Shown: positions 46,919-55,834 of the stretch, one piece after another | Layout of the letters: the number at the start of each line of letters is the position of its first letter | Numbering within the stretch: position 1 is the first letter of the stretch | NCBI RefSeq assembly: GCF_029714945.1 | Contig: NZ_CP121634.1 | Coordinates: 6,159,001 to 6,223,000 of the forward strand | DNA from: Bradyrhizobium sp. CIAT3101 | Lineage (GTDB): Bacteria > Pseudomonadota > Alphaproteobacteria > Rhizobiales > Xanthobacteraceae | DNA: 64,000 nt | Direction: 5' to 3' | Notes under the pieces: generated by a model | Told to the model about the DNA's origin: nothing | Seen by the model: the letters and a program-made list of their open reading frames with translations, nothing else | Database searches by the model: none | Position numbers and translations under genes: made by a program

Positions 46919-47395
46919 ATGACAGCGGTTTACGAGCCTTGGGAAGAAACGCGCGGCGCCGAGATCATCGCCGAACATGCCGGGCAGGAAGGCGCGACGC
47001 TCGTCATTCTGCACGCGCTCCAGGAAGCGTTCGGCTATGTGCCGGAGGCGGCGATCCCCATGGTGGCGCAGGCGCTGAATCTGTCGCGCGCCGAAGTCCA
47101 TGGCGTCTTCACCTTCTACCATGACTTCCGCCACAAGCCGGCCGGCCGCCACGTGCTGAAGCTGTGCCGCGCCGAAGCCTGCCAGGCCGCGGGCGGCGAC
47201 GCGCTGGCCGCGCGCGCCGAAGCAAAGCTTGGCGTCTCGCTCGGCAACACCACTGCGGATGATCGCGTCACGCTGGAGCCGATCTACTGCCTCGGGCTGT
47301 GCTCGACCGCACCGTCGGCGATGCTCGACGGCCGCCTCGTCGGCCGGCTCGACGAGAAGCGCATCGACGCGCTGGTCGCGGAGGCACAACGATGA
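46919..47395 (+). CDS. fdsG: NAD-dependent formate dehydrogenase gamma subunit
   Basis: A 158-residue NuoE-like [2Fe-2S] protein. The ligand cysteines are in KLCRAEACQAAGG and CLGLCSTAPSAM. FTFYHDFRHKPAGRH precedes them. It passes electrons between the FeS chain of FdsA and the flavin subunit FdsB in the soluble cytoplasmic formate dehydrogenase. The stop overlaps the fdsB start (ATGA). First gene of fdsGBA-fdhD-fdsD. Confidence 0.95.
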   Translation: MTAVYEPWEETRGAEIIAEHAGQEGATLVILHALQEAFGYVPEAAIPMVAQALNLSRAEVHGVFTFYHDFRHKPAGRHVLKLCRAEACQAAGGDALAARAEAKLGVSLGNTTADDRVTLEPIYCLGLCSTAPSAMLDGRLVGRLDEKRIDALVAEAQR

Positions 47396-48948
47396 AGATG
47401 AAGATTTTCGTTCCGCGCGATGCGACCGCTGTCGCCGTCGGCGCCGACGAGGTTGTCGCAGCATTCGAGCAGATCGCGGAAAAGCGCGGCCTGCCGATCG
47501 AGATCGTCAGGACCGGCTCGCGCGGCCTGCATTGGCTGGAGCCGATGGTCGAGGTGGCGACCCTCAAGGGTCGCGTCGCCTACGGTCCGGTGAGCTCGGA
47601 GGATGTCGCCTCCGTGTTCGAGTCCATGGCGAGCAATGGGCCGCACGCGCTGCGGCTCGGCGTCGCGGACGAAATCCCCTGGCTCAAGCGCCAGACCCGC
47701 CTCACCTTCGCCCGCTGCGGCGTGATCGATCCACGCTCGCTCGAGGATTATCGCGCCCATGGCGGCTACAAGGGTTTTGAGCGCGCGCTCTCGCTCGGCC
47801 CGGACGCGATCCTGGCTGAAGTCACTGCCTCCGGCCTGCGCGGCCGCGGCGGCGCGGGCTTCCCGACCGGCATCAAGTGGAAGACGGTGCAGCAGGCCAA
47901 GGCCGACCGCAAGTTCATCGTCTGCAACGCCGACGAAGGCGACAGCGGCACCTTCGCCGACCGCATGATCATGGAAGGCGACCCCTTCCTCGTCATCGAG
48001 GGCATGACGACATCAGGCATCACCGTCGGCGCCACCAAGGGCTACATCTACATCCGCAGTGAATATCCGCACGCGGTCGCGGCGATGAATGCCGCGATAT
48101 CGGCCGCGCGGCGCGGCGGCTATCTCGGCGACAGGATCGGCGGCTCGACGCATAGCTTCGACATGGAGGTGCGCGTCGGCGCCGGCGCTTACGTCTGCGG
48201 CGAGGAGACGTCGCTGCTCGAGAGCCTCGAAGGCCGCCGTGGCCTGGTGCGCGCCAAGCCGCCGTTGCCGGCCCATCATGGATTGTTCGGCAAGCCGACC
48301 GTCATCAACAACGTGCTGTCGTTCGCGGCCATCCCCTTCATCCTCGCCGAGGGCGCCAAGGCGTACGCCGATTTCGGCATGGGGCGCTCGCGCGGCACGA
48401 TGCCGATCCAGCTCGCCGGCAACATCCGCCAGGGCGGGCTGTTCGAGACGGCGTTCGGCGTGACGCTCGGCGAGCTTGTCGACGACATCGGCGGTGGCAC
48501 GTTCACCGGACGCCCGGTCCGCGCCGTGCAGGTCGGCGGCCCGCTTGGCGCCTATTTCCCCCGCGCCCTCTTCGACACCCCATTTGACTACGAAGCCTTC
48601 GCCGCGCGCGACGGCCTGATCGGCCATGGCGGCATCGTCGTGTTCGACGACAGCGTCGACATGCGCAAGCAGGCGCGTTTCGCCATGGAATTCTGCGCCG
48701 TCGAATCCTGCGGCAAATGCACGCCCTGCCGCATCGGCTCGACCCGTGGCGTCGAGACCATCGAGAAGATCATCAACGGCGAGCGGGTCAGCGAAAACCT
48801 CGCGCTCGTCGAAGACCTCTGCAACACCATGAAATTCGGCTCGCTCTGCGCACTCGGCGGCTTCACGCCCTACCCCGTGCTCAGCGCTTTGAAGCATTTC
48901 CGTGAAGATTTTGTCCCGGCCCCGACCACGCTTCAGGCCGCGGAATAG
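47392..48948 (+). CDS. fdsB: NAD-dependent formate dehydrogenase beta subunit (FMN, NAD-binding)
   Basis: A 518-residue NuoF-like protein that reduces NAD+. The N-terminal 100 residues are a thioredoxin-like [2Fe-2S]-type extension with few cysteines. From about residue 150 come the flavoprotein motifs SGLRGRGGAGFPTGIKW, CNADEGDSGTFADR and GAGAYVCGEETSLLESLEG. The [4Fe-4S] site is ESCGKCTPCRIGSTRG, with a further Cys in GSLCALGG. ATG at 47392 overlaps the fdsG stop. Confidence 0.95.
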   Translation: MKMKIFVPRDATAVAVGADEVVAAFEQIAEKRGLPIEIVRTGSRGLHWLEPMVEVATLKGRVAYGPVSSEDVASVFESMASNGPHALRLGVADEIPWLKRQTRLTFARCGVIDPRSLEDYRAHGGYKGFERALSLGPDAILAEVTASGLRGRGGAGFPTGIKWKTVQQAKADRKFIVCNADEGDSGTFADRMIMEGDPFLVIEGMTTSGITVGATKGYIYIRSEYPHAVAAMNAAISAARRGGYLGDRIGGSTHSFDMEVRVGAGAYVCGEETSLLESLEGRRGLVRAKPPLPAHHGLFGKPTVINNVLSFAAIPFILAEGAKAYADFGMGRSRGTMPIQLAGNIRQGGLFETAFGVTLGELVDDIGGGTFTGRPVRAVQVGGPLGAYFPRALFDTPFDYEAFAARDGLIGHGGIVVFDDSVDMRKQARFAMEFCAVESCGKCTPCRIGSTRGVETIEKIINGERVSENLALVEDLCNTMKFGSLCALGGFTPYPVLSALKHFREDFVPAPTTLQAAE

Positions 48949-48958
48949 GAGAACGACA

Positions 48959-51832
48959 ATGTCTCTGATCGAAGAAATCGACTACGGCACGCCGCGCTCC
49001 AAGTCGGAAACGATGGTGACGCTGACCATCGACGGCAAAGAGGTCACGGTGCCCGAGGGCACCTCGATCATGCGCGCCGCGATGGACGCCGGCCACCAGA
49101 TTCCCAAACTCTGCGCGACCGACATGGTCGATGCATTCGGCTCCTGCCGTCTCTGCGTCGTCGAGATCGAGGGCCGCGCCGGCACGCCGGCCTCCTGCAC
49201 CACGCCGGTCATGAACGGCCTGGTCGTGCACACCCAGAGCGAGCGGCTGAAGAAGCTGCGCAAGGGCGTGATGGAGCTCTATATCTCCGACCATCCGCTC
49301 GACTGCCTCACCTGCGGCGCCAATGGCGACTGCGAATTGCAGGATATGGCAGGTGCGGTGGGCTTGCGCGACGTACGCTACGGCTATGAGGGCGAGAACC
49401 ACGTCTTCGCGAAGTCCCACGGCGAGATCAACGCCGCCTGGATGCCGAAGGACGAATCCAACCCCTACTTCACCTACGATCCCTCCAAGTGCATCGTCTG
49501 CTCGCGCTGCGTCCGCGCCTGCGAGGAAGTGCAAGGCACCTTCGCGCTGACGATTTCCGGCCGCGGCTTCGACAGCCGCGTCTCGCCGGGCATGAGCGAG
49601 AGTTTTCTCGGCTCCGAATGCGTCTCCTGCGGCGCCTGCGTGCAGGCCTGCCCGACCGCGACGCTCACGGAAAAGTCGGTGATCGAGATCGGCCAGCCCG
49701 AGCACTCCGTCGTCACCACCTGCGCCTATTGCGGCGTCGGCTGCACCTTCAAGGCCGAGATGCGCGGCGAGGAAGTCGTCCGCATGGTGCCCTACAAGGA
49801 CGGCAAGGCCAATCGCGGCCATTCCTGCGTCAAGGGCCGTTTCGCCTGGGGCTATACCAATCACAAGGAACGCATCCTCAACCCGATGATCCGCGAGCGG
49901 ATCGAGGATCCCTGGCGCGAAGTGCCCTGGGATGAAGCCTTCTCGTTCGCCGCCGCCAAGATGCGCGGCATCCAAAAGAAATACGGCCGTGACGCCATCG
50001 GCGGCATCACCTCGTCCCGCTGCACCAACGAAGAAACCTATCTGGTGCAGAAGCTGATCCGCGCCGGCTTCGGCAACAACAATGTCGACACCTGCGCGCG
50101 CGTCTGCCACTCCCCGACCGGCTACGGCCTTTCGGTCACGTTCGGCACCTCCGCCGGCACGCAGGATTTCGACTCGGTCGAGGATACCGACGTCGCGATG
50201 ATCATCGGCGCCAACCCGGCCTCGGCTCACCCCGTCTTCGCCTCCCGCCTGAAGAAGCGGCTGCGCCAGGGCGCCAAGCTGATCGTGATTGATCCGCGCC
50301 GCACCGAGATGGTGGAATCGCCGCACGTGAAGGCGCTGCATCTGCCGCTGATGCCCGGCACCAACGTCGCCGTCGTGACGGCGCTGGCGCATGTCATCGT
50401 CACCGAAGGTCTCGTGAACGAAGCCTTCGTGCGCGAGCGCTGCGACTGGAGCGAGTTCGAGGAATGGGCCGCCTTCGTGGCCCAGCCCAAGCATAGCCCG
50501 GAAGCGACCGCTATCCTCACCGGCGTCGATCCGAAGACGCTGCGTGAAGCGGCCCGCGTCTACGCCACCGGCGGCAATGGCGCGATCTATTACGGGCTCG
50601 GCGTCACCGAGCACAGCCAGGGTTCGACCACGGTGATCGCGATCGCCAACCTCGCGATGGCGACCGGCAATATCGGCCGTCCCGGCGTCGGCGTGAACCC
50701 GCTGCGCGGCCAAAATAACGTTCAAGGCTCCTGCGACATGGGCTCGTTCCCGCACGAGCTGCCCGGCTACCGTCACATCTCGGGCGACGCCGTGCGCGAC
50801 CAGTTCGAGGCGCTCTGGAACGTCAAGCTCAATCCGGAGCCGGGCCTGCGCATTCCCAACATGTTCGATGCCGCGATCGAAGGCACGTTCATGGGACTCT
50901 ACGTGCAGGGCGAGGACATCCTTCAATCCGATCCCAACACCAAGCACGTGGTGGCGGCGTTGTCGGCGATGGAATGCGTCATCGTCCACGACCTCTTCCT
51001 CAACGAGACCGCGAACTACGCTCACGTGTTCCTGCCCGGCTCGAGCTTCCTCGAGAAGGACGGCACTTTCACCAATGCCGAACGCCGCATCCAGCGCGTG
51101 CGCAAGGTGATGTCGCCGAAGAACGGCATGGCCGACTGGGAGGTCACCATCGCGCTCGCCAAGGCGATGGGCCTGGAGATGAACTACAGCCATCCCTCGG
51201 AGATCATGGACGAGATCGCCGCACTGACGCCGACCTTCGCCGGCGTCTCCTACGCCAAGCTCGACGAGCTCGGCTCGGTGCAGTGGCCCTGCAACGAGAA
51301 GGCGCCGGAAGGCACGCCGGTGATGCATATCGGCGGCTTCGTCCGCGGCAAGGGCAAGTTCGTCGTCACCGAATATGTCGCAACCGACGAGCGCACGGGT
51401 CCCCGCTTCCCGCTTCTCCTCACCACGGGCCGCATCCTCAGCCAGTACAATGTCGGCGCGCAGACACGGCGCACCGAGAACGTCGTCTGGCATGCCGAAG
51501 ACCGGCTCGAGATCCATCCGCATGACGCCGAAACGCGCGGCGTGCGCGATGGCGACTGGGTGCGGCTGCAGAGCCGCGCCGGCGAGACCACGCTGCGCGC
51601 GGAAATCACCGACCGCGTGTCGCCGGGCGTCGTCTACACGACGTTCCATCATCCGGACACGCAGGCCAACGTGATCACGACCGACTATTCGGACTGGGCG
51701 ACGAACTGTCCCGAGTACAAGGTCACCGCCGTGCAGATCTCGCCATCGAACGGCCCGTCCGATTGGCAGAAGAGCTACGACGAGCAGGCGCGGCACTCCC
51801 GTCGCATCGCGCCGGCCGAGGCCGCGGAGTAA
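48959..51832 (+). CDS. fdsA: NAD-dependent formate dehydrogenase alpha subunit (Mo-bis-MGD)
   Basis: A 957-residue catalytic subunit. N-terminal [2Fe-2S] domain (LCATDMVDAFGSCRLCVVEI), His/Cys cluster region (SDHPLDCLTCGANGDCELQD), two ferredoxin [4Fe-4S] sites (CIVCSRCVRACEE and CVSCGACVQACPT), another [4Fe-4S] (CAYCGVGCTFK) and the molybdopterin domain follow in order. The Mo-ligand cysteine is Cys383 in ARVCHSPTGYG, at the place of Sec in E. coli FdhF. AGGAGA precedes the ATG. It oxidises formate, including that from Frc/Oxc, to CO2. Confidence 0.96.
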   Translation: MSLIEEIDYGTPRSKSETMVTLTIDGKEVTVPEGTSIMRAAMDAGHQIPKLCATDMVDAFGSCRLCVVEIEGRAGTPASCTTPVMNGLVVHTQSERLKKLRKGVMELYISDHPLDCLTCGANGDCELQDMAGAVGLRDVRYGYEGENHVFAKSHGEINAAWMPKDESNPYFTYDPSKCIVCSRCVRACEEVQGTFALTISGRGFDSRVSPGMSESFLGSECVSCGACVQACPTATLTEKSVIEIGQPEHSVVTTCAYCGVGCTFKAEMRGEEVVRMVPYKDGKANRGHSCVKGRFAWGYTNHKERILNPMIRERIEDPWREVPWDEAFSFAAAKMRGIQKKYGRDAIGGITSSRCTNEETYLVQKLIRAGFGNNNVDTCARVCHSPTGYGLSVTFGTSAGTQDFDSVEDTDVAMIIGANPASAHPVFASRLKKRLRQGAKLIVIDPRRTEMVESPHVKALHLPLMPGTNVAVVTALAHVIVTEGLVNEAFVRERCDWSEFEEWAAFVAQPKHSPEATAILTGVDPKTLREAARVYATGGNGAIYYGLGVTEHSQGSTTVIAIANLAMATGNIGRPGVGVNPLRGQNNVQGSCDMGSFPHELPGYRHISGDAVRDQFEALWNVKLNPEPGLRIPNMFDAAIEGTFMGLYVQGEDILQSDPNTKHVVAALSAMECVIVHDLFLNETANYAHVFLPGSSFLEKDGTFTNAERRIQRVRKVMSPKNGMADWEVTIALAKAMGLEMNYSHPSEIMDEIAALTPTFAGVSYAKLDELGSVQWPCNEKAPEGTPVMHIGGFVRGKGKFVVTEYVATDERTGPRFPLLLTTGRILSQYNVGAQTRRTENVVWHAEDRLEIHPHDAETRGVRDGDWVRLQSRAGETTLRAEITDRVSPGVVYTTFHHPDTQANVITTDYSDWATNCPEYKVTAVQISPSNGPSDWQKSYDEQARHSRRIAPAEAAE

Positions 51833-51836
51833 CCGG

Positions 51837-52667
51837 ATGCACGTGCCTGTCCAGGCCATCGACCGCGAAATCTGGCGCGACGGTGTCGCGTCGGAAGGGA
51901 CGCGGCTGATCCCCGAGGAGACGCCGCTGGCGCTGACCTATAATGGCGGCACCTATGCCGTCATGATGGGGACGCCGCAGAACCTCGAGGATTTTGCCGT
52001 CGGCTTCAGCTTGGACGAAGGCATCATCAAATCGGTCGACGACATCAAGTCGCTCGATGTGGTCCGCCTCGACGACGGCATCGAGCTGCGCATGTGGCTG
52101 GAGTCTGAAGACGCCGCGCGCATCAGCGAACGTCGCCGCCACATTGCCGGCCCCACCGGCTGCGGCATCTGCGGCATCGACTCGATCGCCGAAGCCATAC
52201 GGCCCGCAGCGATCGTGCCGCCGGGGCAGACCTTTTCGCCCGAGCAGATCATGGCGGCGATGCAGACCATTGCGCCCCTGCAAGCGATCAACATCCAGAC
52301 CCGCGCGGTCCACGCAGCGGCGTTCTGGTCGCCCGCGAACGGCATCGTGGCCCTGCGCGAGGACGTCGGCCGCCACAACGCGCTCGACAAGCTCGCAGGC
52401 TCGCTGGCGCGCAGCCGGACGGACGCGAGCGGCGGCATGGTGCTGCTGACGAGCCGTGTCTCCGTGGAGATGGTGCAGAAGACCGCGGCGATCGGCGCGC
52501 CGGTGATGGTCGCGGTCTCCGCCCCCACCGCGCTCGCGGTCCGCACCGCGGAAGCCGCCGGCATCACGCTGATCGCAATTGCCCGCAGCGACGGGTTTGA
52601 AGTGTTCACGCACCAGGGCCGCATCACGGCTCATCGTGCTCCGGAGATCATTCATGTCGTCGCCTGA
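51837..52667 (+). CDS. fdhD: FdhD-type sulfurtransferase for formate dehydrogenase maturation
   Basis: A 276-residue accessory protein (FdsC/FdhD) that carries sulfur from a desulfurase to the Mo cofactor, needed for active FdsA. The reactive CxxC is Cys109/Cys112 in PTGCGICGIDSI. MLLTSRVSVEMVQKTAAIGA and REDVGRHNALDKLAGSL are family motifs. It starts 4 bp after fdsA, and its stop overlaps fdsD. Confidence 0.94.
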   Translation: MHVPVQAIDREIWRDGVASEGTRLIPEETPLALTYNGGTYAVMMGTPQNLEDFAVGFSLDEGIIKSVDDIKSLDVVRLDDGIELRMWLESEDAARISERRRHIAGPTGCGICGIDSIAEAIRPAAIVPPGQTFSPEQIMAAMQTIAPLQAINIQTRAVHAAAFWSPANGIVALREDVGRHNALDKLAGSLARSRTDASGGMVLLTSRVSVEMVQKTAAIGAPVMVAVSAPTALAVRTAEAAGITLIAIARSDGFEVFTHQGRITAHRAPEIIHVVA

Positions 52668-52890
52668 CCGCCTCGTCTACATGGCCAACCAGATCGGCAC
52701 GTTCTTCCGCAGCCAGGGCCACGACAAGGCCGTGCCGGGGATCGCCGACCACATCAGGAAGTTCTGGGATCCGCGGATGAAGCGCGCGATCTTCGCGCAT
52801 CTCGATGCCGGCGGCGCAGGCCTCGAGCCGAACGTGCTCGAAGCGCTGACGTCGCTCAAGCAGACGATTTCCCTTCCAGAAGCGCACTGA
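52654..52890 (+). CDS. fdsD: Formate dehydrogenase delta subunit
   Basis: A 78-residue FdsD-like protein (VYMANQIGTFFRSQGHDKAV, DHIRKFWDPRMKRAIFAHLD). In other fds systems the delta subunit assists assembly or stability. The ATG lies inside the end of fdhD (14-bp overlap), and the 3' end overlaps the convergent glnE by 35 bp, so transcripts collide here without space for a terminator. Confidence 0.93.
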   Translation: MSSPDRLVYMANQIGTFFRSQGHDKAVPGIADHIRKFWDPRMKRAIFAHLDAGGAGLEPNVLEALTSLKQTISLPEAH

Positions 52891-55834
52891 ACACGCGCCG
52901 CACCTCGCTTTGCGTCTCCTTCACGCGTGCCTCGAGCGAGGAGAAATCCGGCGCATCGCCGGCGCGCGCCATCACGCGCTGAAGGTCGGAGCCCGCGGTT
53001 TCCGGCTTGAAGCGGTCGCTGACGCAAAGCCGCAGGATCTGCGTCAGATCGTGATAGAGCCGCGCCGCGGCGCGCAGGATCTCCGCCTCCGAGTGCGGCA
53101 GCACACCGAGTCTCGCGGCATTCTCCAGCACCTGCACCGTGCCGACATCGAGAATGTCGGGCTTGTCATGGGCATGCACGAGCTGGAGATATTGCGCGAT
53201 GAAGTCGATATCGACCATGCCGCCGGAGGCGTATTTCAGGTCCCAATGATCGGTCTCGCCCTTCTCCTGCGCGATCGCGCGGCGCATATCGGCGACGTCG
53301 TTGGCAATGATCGAGGGGTCGCGGCGGCGGGTCAGGACCTCGCGGATGATGCTTTCGATCCGCGCGGTGAATTCCGGCGACGCGGACACCACGCGCGCAC
53401 GCGTCAACGCCATGTGCTCCCAGGTCCAGGCCTCGTTGGCCTGATAGTCGGCGAAGGAGACGAGGCTCGACGCGACCGGACCGGCGCGTCCCGACGGGCG
53501 CAGCCGCATGTCGATCTCGTAGAGCACGCCGTAATTGGTGCGGGTCGTGAAGGCGCTGATCAGGCGCTGGGTGAAGCGGGCAAAGTAATGTGCGCCCTGC
53601 AGTGACCTCTCGCCGTCGGAGTCCGGATTGTCGCTGTCGAAATCATAGAGCAGGATCAGATCGAGATCCGAGGATGCCGTCATCTCACGGCTGCCGAGCC
53701 GGCCCATCGCGATGATGGCGGTCTCCTGCCCCTTGATGCGCCCGTGCTGGTCGGCGAAGCGGTCGGCAACGAGGCGATGCACGGTGTCGACGATGCCCTC
53801 GGCGACGTCGGCGAAGGCCGTGCTCGCCTGCTGCGCCGAGACGGTGCCGGAGAGGATGCGCGTGCCGATCAGGAACAGGCTCTCCTGCCCGAACAGACGC
53901 AGGCGGTCCAGAAACTCCTCGTAGGAGCCCGCATCCTGCACCGTGGCCGCAAGCCGCGCCGACAATTCCTGCTTGTCCGGCATCGCGCCGAAGAAGCGCG
54001 GATCGATCAGGCCGTCCATCAGCTGCGGCTGCCGCGCCAGCATCTCGCCGAGCCTAGGCGCCGCGCCAAGCACGAGCGCCACCAGCGCGACGAGATCGCG
54101 GTTCTGGCCGAGCAGCGTAATGAGCCGGCCGCCGCGCTGGAGCGCGCGAAGGAAATCATCAAACGCCACCACCGCGCGGTCGGGCTCTTCGGCACGCGCG
54201 AGGCCGTCGATCAGGGCCGGCACGAACTCGACGAAGGCATTTCGCGTCTGCCCGTTGCGGAACACGCGATAGTCGCCGGTGAGCCAGTCGCGGATGGTCT
54301 GCGCAAGGGCGGCTGGCTTCTTGAAGCCGAGCGTCGTCAGGTGCTGCAACAAGCGCGGATCGTCCGGACCGGCGCGATAGTCGATTGCGGGCAGGCTTGC
54401 CGAACCGGTCGGATCATCGCCCTCGAACAGCTTTTCGTAGTGGCCCTGCACGATCTCGAGCTGACGAAGCAGGTCGCGCGCAAAAGTCGCGCGGCTGTCA
54501 TAACCGAAGAACCAGGCGAAGCGTTCGACCGCCTCCTTGTCCTCCGGCAGGGTGTGGGTCTGCTCGTCGGCGATCATCTGGAGACGATGCTCGACCCGGC
54601 GCAGGAATTCGTAGGCCGTGGTCAGCTCGTCTCGCGCGGCAGAATTGATCCAGTTGCTGGACGCGAGGATGTCGAGCGCGGCGAGCGTCGGCCGCACCCG
54701 CAATTCCGGATGGCGGCCGCCGGCGATCAGCTGCTGGGTCTGGGCGAAGAATTCGATCTCGCGGATGCCGCCGCGGCCGACCTTGACGTTGTGGCCTTCG
54801 ACCGCGACCTCGCTCTGGCCGCGGTAGGTCTGCATCTGCCGCTTCATGTCGTGCACGTCGGCAAGTGCTGCGAAGTCGAGATGCTTGCGCCAGACGAAGG
54901 GCGCGATCTCGGCCAGCAGCGCCTCGCCTGCCCTGGGATCGCCGGCACAGGCGCGCGCCTTGATCATCGCGGCGCGCTCCCAGGTGCGCCCTTCCCGCTC
55001 GTAATAGTTCAGCGCGGCATCACGCGAGATCGCCACCTGCGTCGACGACGGATCGGGCCGCAGCCGCAGATCGACGCGGAACACATAGCCGTCATAGGTG
55101 CGCTGCTGCAGGATGCGCGCCATGCCTTGCGTCACCCGGACGAAGAACGGCTGCGGCTCGATGTCGGGCGCCAGCGTCGTGGCATCGGGATCGAAGAACA
55201 CGATGAGATCGATGTCGCTGGAATAATTCAGCTCGCCCGCGCCCATCTTGCCCATGGCGAGCACGATCAGGCCGCAGCCGACTTCCGGCGCCTCGGGATC
55301 GGGCGGCACGAGCTTGCCGCGTGCGGCTTCCTGTCGCAGCAGGTACTGCAGCGCCACCTGCACCGAGGACACCGCAAGCTCGGTCAGCGCGGCCGTCACC
55401 CGCATCACCGGCCAGACTCCGCCGATGTCACACAGCGCGATCAGGAGCGCGGCCTCCGCCTTCATGCGACGAAGCAGCCGCATCACCTCGGCCTCGTCCG
55501 GGGCAGCGAGCACCGCGCCCCTCGCCTCCGCGATCAGCGCAGCAAGATGCGTATCCGGCTCGCATTCGAGCAGCCGGATCAGGCGCAGCGGATCGACGCG
55601 CAGCAGATCGAACAAATAAGGCGAGAATTCCGCGATCCCGGCGAGAATAGTCCGGGCGAAGGGATGGACCAGCAAGGCTTCCAGACGCGCCGACTGTGCC
55701 GGCTCAAGCTCGGCCAGCCAGCTTTCAAAACGTCGTTCGTCGGTTGTGGAAGCGGCAATATGGGGAGCCTCCGCGAAGCGTGCGGCCAGGCTCTCACCAT
55801 GCTTGTCCGCGTTTCCCGGCGCGGAGTGGTTCAT
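52856..55834 (-). CDS. glnE: Bifunctional glutamine synthetase adenylyltransferase/deadenylylase
   Basis: A 992-residue nitrogen-control enzyme acting on GlnA. Both nucleotidyltransferase domains are present: GAGELNYSSDIDLIVFFD near residue 200 (deadenylylase) and GSREMTASSDLDLILLYD near 713 (adenylylase), each followed by its GlnD/PII-type helical domain (GGMVDIDFIAQYLQLV; GRGGIREIEFFAQTQQLI). Its start overlaps the kinase stop (ATGA), so it is translationally coupled to the two-component genes upstream. Confidence 0.96.
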   Translation of the reverse strand: MNHSAPGNADKHGESLAARFAEAPHIAASTTDERRFESWLAELEPAQSARLEALLVHPFARTILAGIAEFSPYLFDLLRVDPLRLIRLLECEPDTHLAALIAEARGAVLAAPDEAEVMRLLRRMKAEAALLIALCDIGGVWPVMRVTAALTELAVSSVQVALQYLLRQEAARGKLVPPDPEAPEVGCGLIVLAMGKMGAGELNYSSDIDLIVFFDPDATTLAPDIEPQPFFVRVTQGMARILQQRTYDGYVFRVDLRLRPDPSSTQVAISRDAALNYYEREGRTWERAAMIKARACAGDPRAGEALLAEIAPFVWRKHLDFAALADVHDMKRQMQTYRGQSEVAVEGHNVKVGRGGIREIEFFAQTQQLIAGGRHPELRVRPTLAALDILASSNWINSAARDELTTAYEFLRRVEHRLQMIADEQTHTLPEDKEAVERFAWFFGYDSRATFARDLLRQLEIVQGHYEKLFEGDDPTGSASLPAIDYRAGPDDPRLLQHLTTLGFKKPAALAQTIRDWLTGDYRVFRNGQTRNAFVEFVPALIDGLARAEEPDRAVVAFDDFLRALQRGGRLITLLGQNRDLVALVALVLGAAPRLGEMLARQPQLMDGLIDPRFFGAMPDKQELSARLAATVQDAGSYEEFLDRLRLFGQESLFLIGTRILSGTVSAQQASTAFADVAEGIVDTVHRLVADRFADQHGRIKGQETAIIAMGRLGSREMTASSDLDLILLYDFDSDNPDSDGERSLQGAHYFARFTQRLISAFTTRTNYGVLYEIDMRLRPSGRAGPVASSLVSFADYQANEAWTWEHMALTRARVVSASPEFTARIESIIREVLTRRRDPSIIANDVADMRRAIAQEKGETDHWDLKYASGGMVDIDFIAQYLQLVHAHDKPDILDVGTVQVLENAARLGVLPHSEAEILRAAARLYHDLTQILRLCVSDRFKPETAGSDLQRVMARAGDAPDFSSLEARVKETQSEVRRVFSALLEGKSSA

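Noticed and set aside
48881..51859. 992-codon open frame antisense to fdsA
   Set aside because: Antisense shadow of a gene with unmistakable FeS and molybdopterin motifs; no ribosome-binding site or recognisable product.
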